Positions 11,474 through 23,059 of a stretch of 64,000 nt of DNA are shown in pieces. This DNA is from Viscum album (lineage: Eukaryota > Streptophyta > Magnoliopsida > Santalales > Viscaceae). The first letter of the stretch is position 1; each line of letters opens with the position of its first letter. The notes under the pieces were generated by a model. It had not been told where the DNA came from. It ran no database searches and saw only the letters and a program-made list of their open reading frames with translations. The DNA is taken from assembly GCA_963277665.1 (NCBI GenBank), contig OY728122.1:1542516868-1542580867 (forward strand), read 5' to 3'. Both the position numbers and the translations under genes were made by a program.

Positions 11474-13870
11474 TATCACACCTGGGTTTTTGATTTCACC
11501 CTTATTATAGTTTGGGTTTGGTTCTCAGTTATTTTATAAGGAATTGGGTGTGATGGGTTTGAATTTTCTGAGGTATTTAATTCAGTTATTCTTATTCTAG
11601 TTCTTTTCCATAATTTTACCCTTTAATTTTCAAGAAAAATATAAATTTTTGGTTGGACAATGTGTGGGGCATGGTTTGTGCATGGTTAGTAGAAACTGTT
11701 CACCCTACCTAGGTAATTGTGTAGTAAGAGGCTGGCTAAGGCAGTAGTTGCTGCACGGCTAGTGTAAGACAAGTCATAATGTGTATCTTGATTGAGGTAA
11801 CCATGCCTTAGGTTGGGGGTTTCAGCCAAAATCTATAGCACAGTTTCCACATAGAAATCCATGCCATTCGGACTAGCCATGCGGTAGGTACCTACTTTGG
11901 TAAATAGGTACACACGGTCACTGCAAGGTTTCAAAAACCATGCAAACTAACTATGTGGCATGTCCAATTCATTAAAATTGGTTATCCCCTTTTTTCCTCT
12001 CACTGATTTTTGTCCCTAAGACCCATTTTCTTTCTTCCCTCAACCTCCCCATCCCTAATCACACCTCCCTCCTTCTCCTCTCACTAGGGCTCATTTGGGT
12101 GTTGTTTTTGGCTCAAATTCATCAAGATCTATTGATTAAGTCTCCTCCTCTCCTGTTAGCCTTATCTATTCTAGGGTTTTCCCCACTTTTCTTTGGGGAT
12201 TCAATTCTCTATAGGTAGCATGTCATTTTTAAAGTTAGATCTCAATATTTTGGGTTTGGTCTCAATTTTTTAGGTTTGATCTTGATTTCCTAGGGTGTGA
12301 TTGAGGTGTGATTGAAGTTTCACACCAGATTCTAAAAGTTTCTTCACCAAATGTAGGTGGTTCCATATTTAAACATTATTTGGTGAATTTAATATTCTTT
12401 TTTTGTTTCATATTCAAGTTCAATGGATTATGCATGAGGTGAAAAAACTTTTTTTAAAAAGATTCAAGGTGTTTGTTCTTGAGAAATGAATTTTTAAAGA
12501 AAAAGGGCAATGTTTCAGGTGTGTTTCATATGTGTCCTTTTGATTTATACCTGGAATGTGTTAGATAAAAATGTTTAGATTATGTGAAACCCATTTTAAA
12601 ATGGATTTGATGTGTTTATGGCCAAAAAAGGAGTTTTTTAAAGGTAGTTGGGTGTTTTTCAAGTGTGAAGCCTTGTTCCGAATGTTGGATGTGTTTTATA
12701 AATTATGTAGTATGTTCACCAAATTTTGAAAGTAGTGTGAACTGTGTTTTGAACTACTTTTGGTGTTCATTTGTTTTCAAAAGAGTTTTTTTGGCCGTAA
12801 AAGTCATGGAATATCTTTTGTGTTAAATGTTTTTACTTGTGTATAATTTATGGTTTATGTGAGATGTGAAGTGGGATTGAGCATAAGGTAATCTTGGGTA
12901 TCTTGGTGGGCTTACTAGATCAAGTACACTAGTGATCCGGAAGTGGAAAAGTCTTGGTTTCACTTAGCTGGATTGATTCTTGCAACACTAACTAAAATAC
13001 GATGATAATTGGAGACCACTAGGCCCATGGGCTTTCCCCTAATAGTGGCTCATTCATGAGAAATATGTGATTGTCGTTTCTATACCACCCTACTCTAAGG
13101 TACGAGGTTCAAGTGTCCCACTCGAGCTAGATTATCCTTATGTATTTACACATGGTTCTCTACTATGACATGATGCTTATATGGCGGGGTTCTAACCATC
13201 GGAATATGGTGGTCCTTGTGGGTATCATCATGAAATTTCTTTTTAAAATATTTGTTGGGAAATGGTTTTTCCTTGGAAGTTTTCCATTTAAGAATGGTTT
13301 TCCATAGAAAAATTTGAGAATTTTTTTAAAATAATTTACATAAATGTGCCTATTAAATTGTCTTCTAATATTTTAGAATGTAATATTTTTATTTGGTTGG
13401 TATCCTAAGGATATTTAAATCAAAACCTACATACACCATTAGGTGTTTGTGGAATTTTTCTATTGACATAGGTAAAGGTAAGGTGTTGGTGATGGCAGTT
13501 GGTGTTGTCAGGGGTCTTCTCTTATGGACCTTGGTGGTGGTGGCTTGAGAATGTTTCTTCTCTTGCTACATAGAGGTTTAGTATGGAGTTTCAGTCCCCT
13601 TTTTTTTATTATATTTTGGGTTTTGTTCTAAGTTGTAAGCATTAAATCAGGAAATTTCTAATGTCATGTTTGGTTGTATACTTTCATTTTGGATTTATTT
13701 AGAGTTTTTGGTTGTATATGTTTATGTTATCAGTTACAATCATTACCATGGTCCATTATTGATACCTGGGAACAAGTTTCCATCCTGTGGGGATTGGTAA
13801 CACCCTTTGGGCCATACAACGGACCAGGTTAGGCACCGATTTAGATGGTGTACCAGTTTGGTTTGTGAAA
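11474..13870 (+). repeat. Element T LTR 1 (2397 bp)
   Basis: It starts tatcacacctggg (TG mutated to TA; LTR 2 keeps tgtcacaccc) and ends gtttgtgaaa, aligned with gttcgtgaca at the end of LTR 3. Near 11990-12100 it has a long C/T-rich stretch of leader type, followed by a donor-like site at 12351. A second conserved block with AG/GTAAAGG occurs near 13470. Confidence 0.85.
12348..12360 (+). promoter_or_regulatory. Splice-donor-like site in T LTR 1
   Basis: The sequence caaatgtaggtgg aligns with cccaaggtaggtgg in LTR 2 and cccaaggtcagtgg in LTR 3. LTR 2 preserves the AAG/GTAGGT donor consensus. Splicing is inferred, not shown. Confidence 0.35.
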
Positions 13871-13873
13871 AAA

Positions 13874-13885
13874 TGGTATTAGATC
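13874..13885 (+). other. Primer binding site (initiator Met tRNA type), T unit 1
   Basis: tggtattagatc lies three bases after the LTR 1 end and matches TGGTATCAGAGC at 10 of 12 positions, the usual plant primer site complementary to the 3' end of initiator Met tRNA. Confidence 0.75.
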
Positions 13886-16800
13886 CAGGTATGCTCTATT
13901 GGGATATGTTATTTGGGGAAGAGTCTGGGTAGACCAGATCTAGTATTTTTAAGATGTGATATTCATGTTATGAGTATGGTGACCAGCCAGCATACCTCAT
14001 GACAAGAATCAAGTAATTAGGGGAAGTTATGTTTTATTTTGGTTGATTGGTGTTCGGGAAATAAAATGGGAATTGGGATGGTGGTCCCAATGAGCTCTCA
14101 ATTCCTAGAAATCAATGTGGATCCTAGGACATGGTCATAGAATATTCTCTATAAGGGTGGTGCGATTGGTGTATAGTCACCAACCATATGTCCAAGTCAC
14201 CCATCGGCACAAGTTTCCACCTTTGATAATTGTCTTGTGTCTCCTTGGGTTCTCAAAAATTATTTTTGAAACCCTTGATTCCAAATTAAGGAAAACTGGA
14301 TTTTAAATTGGAGATGGTTTCATTTTTAGAAGGTGGTTTTTTGAATCATTTTGAATAGATCCTTGAAAGTGTGGATTTCTATAAAGTGGTTTTGAGTAAA
14401 TAGGGGTGATTTTACCAAGATTGTATATTTATAATCAAAACTTATGGTTTATCAAAAATTGGTTTCTCATAAAATGGGAAAACAATTTGAAAATGGTTTT
14501 CGAAATTTGTTTTAAACAGGAAGAGATGGGTTTTTAATTAAATAGTTATTAAGGAAGTGGGGTTTTTTATGTAATAGAAAATGTTTTGAAATGGGATGAA
14601 ATGTTTTTTAATTGACACGTAGAGTTATAAAATGGGTTTTATTTTAATGGATTGTGTTTTTATAAAAATGTTTTGTGGGATTCAAAATGGGTTTTGAGTT
14701 TTTTGCATAACCATTTTTGAAAAGAGGATTCATGTGATTTGAGATAGAAGTGTGGGTTGAATGTTTATTTTGGAAACTGTAAATGTTTTTTTTTGAACTT
14801 TGGTATTCTCATGAGTGACCACATGTAGGGGATATGTGTGGAAAGTATATTGGAGCTCGGTTTGGCATGGGAAATGAATTTTTGAGACTCCATGGGATGC
14901 CATTGGTGGGTGTGCAACCCCCAAATCCTGTTTTATTTCAAAAGGTTCTTTTAAGATGAAATGTGATGTTTTGATAACTGGTGATTGTGTGGTTTGTCTT
15001 CTTGTGTTTTGGGAATGTTGTTTACAAAATTTTTTGAGTTTTATATTCCTTCTTGTCTAAAGTGTGTTTTAAAATTTTTGTTTTATCAAAGATTAGGATT
15101 TGAATAATGGTTAATCGTTCCTTCTGAAAAATGTATTGGTAAGACTTTGGGTTGGCTCCCTATATGTGTTCAGTGTTTTTAATCATATAATATGTCCTAT
15201 GGTCTTGTTTTTTTGGATCCTTTGTTTCCTTTATTGGATTGTGTATGCCCCCATAAAGAATCAGTGCATAATTGAAGTGTGTTCATGGGTTATTTCACAT
15301 CAGTAGACCCCACAATTGATCAAAGTATAGACTTTCTTATATTGATTTAGGAATTGAATCCACGTTTTCTTTTTGGATTAAGTGGATCCTATCACAATGG
15401 GAGATTAAATGCAGATAATTGAGAGAATATTTAGTTTCCTTGAGTTTCCTAAGTTGCTAAAGGGAATTCCAATAATGGAAAGAGGCATGGATTTATTGGT
15501 TCTCGTCATGAATCCAAAGGGAATCTAGATCTTATGTGAACTTCTTTCAGAGATAGGATCATGTTGTGACATTAGTTTTGAAATTATGGTCATAAGAATT
15601 CAGTGTGTCTGAATTATTTGAAGACCTCCAATGCCTATGAATTCCCAGGTCACATGAAATGGTTCTATCAGTATGTTTCTAGGAAGCATCATGGAGATAG
15701 GTCTACCTCTTCAAAAGGCTCCCCTACCTATTTTCTAAAGTAATGTACTGATCGGGGTTTGATTTAGGGATTCTATTTTTGTAATGCTTCTTTAGTTTTA
15801 ATGGTAATGTCTAGTGGTGTTTTGTTGTGACATATGTGGATGTTGTGGAATATTATTAGAACTTCTATTTAATGGATGTATGTTTTTCTTTAATAAATCT
15901 AGAACTGTTCCATTTGTAATGAAAGTGTATTCTATGTGTTTTTATTCCTGTTGTTTCTCATTAATTGTGTAAGAGGATGATGTGTGTGAATATTCTGATC
16001 CCTTACCTTGGTGAAAGTTCCATGTTAGAGAAAGTGGGTCTCGTGAGGTGTTTTTTCCTTCTGGTTCTCCTTGGAATGTTTTTTGGTCTCTCATGAAGCC
16101 AAAGGAAATATTCTGACTAGGGATTGAATTCTTCTAGATGTGAAGTAGGAGAAGCTTCAAACATAAGGGCTCCAGTCACAGGTTCTGAAGTGAAGCTCAC
16201 ACGTAGTCAAGAATCATGTGGTGTGTGAGGGACTTTGGTCTGGCTTCATCTTTAGTGTTGGGTGGGGATAGTTTAATCGTATTTTTATAAATCCTTTTCT
16301 TTGTAAAGTTCATGTTTTGTGGGAATTGGTTCCAATTACATGTTCTTTTTTTCAACCTTTGTGGGTGGAAGAGTTTATCCTTGGTTGTAAGTAGTCATGT
16401 TCATTTCATTTCCTTAAACTCTAGTGGTTTTACATTTTTTTATGTGAATCTCCATGTGTTTTTCCTTGTGTGTTCTACATAGTAAACTAGTTTCTATTTG
16501 CCTATGCTCATCGAAGAATCATTGCACCCCATGGGAAAGTTTAATTTCATAGTGTTATCCATTTGGTGTGGAGTTTATTTATCCAAGTACCTTTTTGTGG
16601 GGGTTTTTTCAGCTTGGTAAGTTCCTAAATTATCCCATGTTGAGTTTCCTATGTCATTTTATGTTGGTTGTTCCTTATAGTGGGGAGATGCACCATGGGT
16701 CTCATTGAAGTTACTCTAGAGTGAATCGATGTTAGTATAGTTCTTATGTTGGGGAGTTTGTTTGGCCCTCACCATGTTGGTGATACAATTAAGTCTCTAC

Positions 16801-17260
16801 TTTTGGTTTGGAAGTGGGTGGTCTCTTATAGAGCCACCTAATTCTGAGTTCTTCCCTTGAGTAAGTGATGTGGTGGAAGTGTTCCCAACAGTTTTCTTCA
16901 AATAAGGTTCTGTTAATCTTGTTTGGATTCATTTTTTATTTTAGGTAACTGGTATGAGTTTTGTTTTGTGACGTCTAAGGTTTTTTTTGTCTCTAGAGGA
17001 TGATTGGGTGTTGTGTGATTCCTTTTCTTTGATCAATTAACTCTGTGTGTTTCAGATTTTGGGTATGGAATCCATAGAGGGGAGTCTAATCTTTTATTGT
17101 ACCTCTTAAGTTCAGCTTCTAAACCTCTTTTCCCTCCCATATTGTTCTTGTATTCTTCTCATTTTACATTAATTTGGAATCTCCTTGTGCTATGGAATAT
17201 TATCTGGTTTTGTTTTTATATCAAGCATTATTGTGGATTTTTGGGGATAGAAAGTGTTAT

Positions 17261-17272
17261 GGTGGGGAGAAT
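17261..17272 (+). other. Polypurine tract before T LTR 2
   Basis: ggtggggagaat directly precedes tgtcacaccc. Its purine bias and position fit the plus-strand primer of reverse transcription. Confidence 0.6.
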
Positions 17273-19668
17273 TGTCACACCCAGGTTTTGGATTTCACCC
17301 TTTGTTTTGGTTTGGGTTTCATTCTCAGTTAATTCCTTAGGAATTGGGTGTTATGGTTTTGAATTTTTGAGGTCTTTCCTTTCATTAGTACTTTTCTAGG
17401 AGTTTCCCCTTGAATTTTCATGAAAAATATAAGTTTTGCAATGGAAAGTGTGTGTCGCATGGTTGGAGCATGGTTAGTATAAATTGTGTGCCCTTCCCAG
17501 TTAATCATGTGGTAGGTGTCTGGTTGAGGCAGTAGCTATCACCTGACCAGCGTATGGTAAGTCAGGTTGTGCACCTCCACCCAGGTAACAATGCGGTTGG
17601 TTGGGGGTTTCGGCTAGAAGTTATCGCACAACTTATTCACATTAAGTAAGGGAATGCATATTAACTATGCGATAGGTACCTTCTTAGGTATAGAGGTGTG
17701 CATGGTCACTGTATATTTTTAAAAACCGTGTGGACTAACCATACTGCTATTCCAGATCATTAAAATTATTTTCCCCCTTTTCTCTCTCCATGATTTTTAG
17801 TACAAAACCCCATTTTATTTCTTCCATAGGCCACCCCATCCCTAGGCGCACCTCCCTACTTCTCCTCCTCTGACTTTGGCTCATTTTGGTGGTGTTTTTT
17901 ACTCAGATTCCTCAATATCTCTAAATTAATTCTCCTCCCCTCTTGTTTTCCCCCACTATTCTAGGTTTTTCCCCACTTTTCATTGGGTATTCACTTATAA
18001 ATTGGGTAGGGTTTCATTTTTAGGGTTAGATATTAATATTTTGGGTTTAATAATAATTTTTTAGGTTTGATATTTCTTCCTAGGGGTGAGGTTTTGTTAA
18101 AATTGATGTTTCTCTATGGATTCCAGAAGTTTCTTCACCCAAGGTAGGTGGTTTCATGCTTAAAAATTGTTTCGTGAACTTAATATGATTTTTTAGTTTC
18201 TTATTCATGTTTTATGGATTATTTATGAGGTTTGAAAAGTGTTTTAGAAAATATTCAAGGTGTTTATTCTTGAGAAATGAATTTTTAAAGAAAATGGCCT
18301 ATGTTCCATGTTTTTTTTTCATATGTTCCCTTTTTATTTATGCCTTGAATGTGTTAGATAAAAATGTGTAGATGATTCAAAACACATTTTGAAATGTATT
18401 TTAGGTGTTGATGTCCCAAATGAGTTTTTCTAAATTTAATTGGGTCTTTTTCAAGTTTTAACACCTTTTGTGAATGTTGTATTTGTTTTATAAATTATGT
18501 AGTGTGTTCACTAAATTGTACAAGTGGTATGAAACACGTTTTGAAATTGTTTGGGTGCACATTTGGTTTTAAAATAGTTCATTTCCAGGAATGTGGTGGG
18601 ATATCTTGTGTGTTGCATTTTTTGACTTGGGTATGGGTAAGTGTTGGTTTATGTGACATTTGAAATGGGATTGAGCATAAGGGAATACAGGGTATCTTGG
18701 TGGGCTGACTTGTTCTAGTACACTAGTGATTCAAAAGTGGAAAATTCCCAATTTCACTTAGCTAGATTGATTCTTACTACACTAACTAAACTATTATGAT
18801 GATTGGATACCACTAGGCTCATGTGGTTTCCCTCCTAGTGCCTCGTGCATGAGAAAGTTGTGATTGTGTTTTTTATACCACCCTACACTGAGGTACAAGG
18901 TTTTAGTTTCCCACTCGAGCTTGATTCACCTTAGGTATTTACCCATGGTGCTCTACTATGACATGATGATTATATGGTGTGGTACCAAAAATTGAAATAT
19001 GGTGGACCATGTTGTTATCTTCATGAAATACCTTTTTAAGTATTTTTTTGTGAAATGTTTTTTCCTCGGAAGTGTTTCCTTTCATAATGGTTTTCCATTA
19101 AATGTTTTCTGAGAAATATTTTAAAATCCTTTCCATAAATGTGGCAATTAAATTTCCTTATAATTTTTAGCGTGGAATATTTTTATCCAAGTGGAATCCT
19201 ACTGAGATTTTGTTCACACCCTATATACACCATTAGGTTTGTATGGACTTTTTATGTAGACTCAGGTAAAGGCAAGGTGTTAGTGATGGAATTTGGGGTT
19301 TCTAGCATTTTTCTCTTGTGGATCTTGGTGGAAGTTGCTTGAGGATGTTGCACCTCTCATTTCCTAGAGGTTTGGGATGGAATTTTAGTCCTATTTTTTG
19401 TTTTAGTATTTTTTGGGTTTTGTTCTAAATTGTAAGCATTAAATCTATAATGTTGTTATGTCATGTTTGGTTTTATAGATTCAGTTTTGGATTTATTTAT
19501 AATTTTTGGTTGTTTATGTTTATGGTATCAGATAAAATTATTCTCAAGGTGTGTTATTGATACTCGAGCTCTAGTTTCCAGCCCATAGGGATTGGGAATT
19601 CCCTTCAGGACTTTCCACGGACTGGGTTGGGTTCCAGGTCAGATGGTGTCCTTGCTTGGTTTGTGAGA
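17273..19668 (+). repeat. Element T LTR 2 (2396 bp)
   Basis: It starts with an intact tgtcacaccc and ends gtttgtgaga. Its length is within five bases of LTR 1 and LTR 3. It is the only copy that serves as both a 3' LTR (preceded by a purine tract) and a 5' LTR (followed by a primer site). The donor-like AAGGTAGGT lies at 18141-18149. Confidence 0.85.
18139..18150 (+). promoter_or_regulatory. Splice-donor-like site in T LTR 2
   Basis: ccaaggtaggtg gives AAG/GTAGGT, a good match to the plant donor consensus, at the position aligned with 12351 and 23941. Confidence 0.4.
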
Positions 19669-22600
19669 AAATAGTATCAGATCTAGGTATGCCATTTTGA
19701 GCAATGTTATTTGGGGAAGAGTCTAGGTAGACTGGGGCTAGGACTGTCGAGACATGATGTTCTGGATACGAGTATGGTGACTGGACATCATACCTCATGA
19801 ATGGAATCAAGTTACATGGGGAAGTTAGGTTTTATTTGGGTTTTTTGGTGTTCAAGAAATGAAAAGAAAATTGTGATGGTGGTCTCAATGAGCTCACATG
19901 GCCTAACAATCCATCTGGATCTAGGGAAATGTTCCTATAATATTCTTTATAATTGTGGTGTGATTGGTATATGGACTCCAACCATATATCCAATCACCCA
20001 TCAACACTAGTTTCCCCCTTTGGGAATTGCCTTGTGTCTCCTTGGGTTCTGAAAATTTGTTTTGAAAACCCTATATTAGAAATTGAGAGAAACTTGATTT
20101 TAAAGTAGAGATGGTTTGATTTTCATAAGGTGGTTTTCAGAATTGTTTTGAATAGAGCTTCAAAAATGTGGATTTTTATAGATTTTTTTTTATTAAATAG
20201 GGGCTACTTTATCAAGATTTTATTTTTTTAATCAAAACATATTGTTTATAAAAAAAATTTGCTCGGAAAAAGGAAATGTATTTTCAAAACGGGTTCGAGA
20301 AACTTCTTTTAAACAAGAAGAAATGAGTTTTTAATTATATGGATATTGAGGAAGTTAGGTTTTTTGGGCATCTTAAAATGTTTTTAAATGGGATGGAATT
20401 TTTGAAATTGGTGTGTAGAGTTTTAAAATGGGTTTTATTTGAATGTTTGGTGTTTTTTGAAAATGTTTTTTGGGATTTGAAATGGGTTTTCAGTTTTGTG
20501 GCTAATAGTTTTTCAAAATAGGATTCATGATATTTGAGACAGAAGTGTGGGTTGAATGTTTATTTTGGAAAGTGGAAAAGTTTTTTTTTTGAACTTTGGT
20601 ATTCTCATTAGTGACCACATGCAAGGGATATGTATGGAAAGTGGATGAGTGCCCGGTTTGGTATGGGAAAATGCATGTGTGAGACTCCATGGGATACCAA
20701 TGGTGGATATGAAACCTAAAAATTATGTTTTATTTCCATGGGTGATTTTAGGAGGAAATTTGATTTTTTGATAACTGGTGAATGTGTGGTGTGTCTTCTT
20801 GTATTTTGGGAATGTTGTTTGCTAAATGTTTTCAGTTCGAAAGTCCTTCGTGTCTGAAGGGTGTTATCAAATTTGGGTTTTTTCGATGATTTGTCTTTGA
20901 ATAATGGTTAGTGGGTTCTTCTAAAAAGTGTTTCAAAAGGAATTTGGGTTGGTTATCTCTATGTTTTTGGTATTTTTTGTAGTATAATCTAGCCAATGGG
21001 ATAGTTTTTTTTTATCCTTGGTTTCCATTATTGGATAGTGTACACCCCCATAAAGAATTGGTGTGTAATCGAAGTGAGGTGATTTCTCGTCGATAGACCC
21101 TCTAGTTGATAAAAGTAAGGACTTACTTCTTGAGTTTTAGGAATTTAATCCACCTTTTCTTTTTTGATTAATTGGATCCTCTCATAGTGGAATATTGGAT
21201 GTAGATAATTGAGAGAAGCTTTAGTTTCCTTGAGTTTCATGAGTTTTAAAGGTAATTCCAATAATGGAAATCGGCCTGGAGTTGTTGGTGCTGGTCATGA
21301 AACCGAAGGGCCTTTGGATATTATGTCAGCTTCTTTTGGGAATATGATCATGTTGTGACAATTATGTGGAAATTATGGTCATAAGAATCTTTTGTTTCTA
21401 AATTCTTGAAGACCATTCATGCCTATGGACGGCCAGGTCACTTGCAACAGTTCAATCGGGATGTTTCTAGAAAGCATCATGGATCTAGGTCCATCTCTTC
21501 AAAAGACACCCCATCCTATTTTCAAGATTCATGTGCTTATTAGTGTTTGATTTAAGGATTATATATTTGAAATGATTATTTGATTATAATGTTCATGTCT
21601 AGTGGTGTTGTTTGGTGACATTTGTGGATTTTTTTGTAATCTTCTGAGAACTTCATTTTTGTGGAAGTATGTTTTCCTTTAAGAAATTTCAAATATTTCC
21701 AATTAGATTGAAAGTTCCATCCATGTGTTATTTTTTCCAATTGTTTATCATTTGATATGAAAGAGGGTGAAGTGTGTGAATCTTATGATCCCTTGGCTTG
21801 GTGAAAGTTCCATGTTGTACAAAGTGAGTCTCATGAGGTGTTGTATCCTTTTGGTTCTTCTTGGAATGTTTTCTTCTCTCCCATGAAACCAAATGATGTA
21901 TTATGACAGGGGATTGAGAGCTTTTGGATGTGATGAAGGACATTCTTCAAATATCCGGGCTCCAGTCACATGCCTTGGAGTGAAGCTCTAATGTAGAAAG
22001 AAATCATGTGGGGTGAGAGGGACTTTGGTCTAGCTTGGTCTCTATTGTTTGGTGGGGATATTTTAATCCTCTTTGTGAAACTCCTTTGATTTGGAAAGGT
22101 CTCATTTTTTGGGCAGTGGTGTAAAGGCCAAGTTCTTCCTTGTGACCCATGTGGGTAGAAGAGTTCCTCTTCAATTGTAAGGAGGCATGGTCATTTTGTT
22201 TCCTTAAAATCTAATGGTTGTACCTTTTTTATGAGAAACTCCATGAGGTTGTCCTTGTTTGTTCAACCTGTTAAACTAGTTTCAGTTTTGGCTATGCTTA
22301 TCTAAGAGTGGTTGCATCCCACAAGAGAGGTGAATTGTGTAGTGTTCTTTGTTTGGTGTGGAGTTTATTTAGTTAGGTCCCTTGTTTTGGGGGTTTGATT
22401 AGTGTGGGAAGTTCTTAAATTGTCCCTTGTTGGGTTTCCTATGTCAGTTTATGTTCGTTGCTCCTTATGGTTCGGAGACCCACTGTGGGTCTCATTGAAG
22501 TTCATATGGATTGAATTGATGTTATCCAGGTTTATATAGTGGGGATTCCATTCATGCCTCCTCATTTTGGTGATCTAGTTTAGTCTCTAGTTTTTGTTTG

Positions 22601-23059
22601 GTAGTGGGTGGTCTCATACAGGTCCACCTAATTCTAAGTTCTTCCCCTGAGTAAGTGTTGGGTGGAAGTGTTCCCAATAGTTTTTCTGAATCGAGGTTGT
22701 TTTAGTCTCATTTGTATTCTTTTTTCATTTCATGTAAGTGGTATGATTTTTTTTTGTGGTTTCTAGTGTGTTTTGGGATTGAGAGTATGATTAGGAGTTG
22801 GGAGAGTTCCTTTTCTTTGATCAATCAACTAGAGGTGTTCCAGATTTTTGGGGTGGAAGGCATAGATTGGAGTCTATTATTTGATTTGTCCTCCAAAGTT
22901 TATCTTGTAAACCTCTTTTCCTACCCATATCAATATTTCATTCTTCTCGTTTAATGTTCGTTGGAAATTTCCTTGAGCTATGGAAGAGAATAGAGTTTTG
23001 TTTTGGATTATGCCTTATTGTGGGTTTCTAGGGACAGAAATCATTATGGTGGTAAGAAT
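19669..23059 (+). other. Element T internal region 2 (non-coding)
   Basis: This 3391-bp region is homologous to 13871-17272 but clearly diverged from it, with many point changes and small indels. No coding domain is seen. It ends in a weakened purine tract (ggtaagaa at 23051-23058) just before LTR 3. Confidence 0.7.
19672..19683 (+). other. Primer binding site, T unit 2
   Basis: tagtatcagatc follows the LTR 2 end by three bases and matches TGGTATCAGAGC at 10 of 12 positions. Confidence 0.7.

Larger units (their letters stand above)
13871..17272 (+). other. Element T internal region 1 (non-coding)
   Basis: This 3402-bp region lies between LTR 1 and LTR 2 and aligns along its length with internal region 2 (for example the ccacatg-type phrase near 14820 with 20620, and the acccccataaagaa phrase near 15250 with 21050). 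Only short open frames occur, none is shared in frame between the two copies, and no retroelement domain was found. It presumably holds packaging and reverse transcription signals. Confidence 0.7.

Noticed and set aside
17097..17399. 100-codon frame crossing the T internal region and LTR 2
   Set aside because: It spans the polypurine tract and the LTR boundary, is not conserved at the corresponding place near 22900-23190, and shows no domain.
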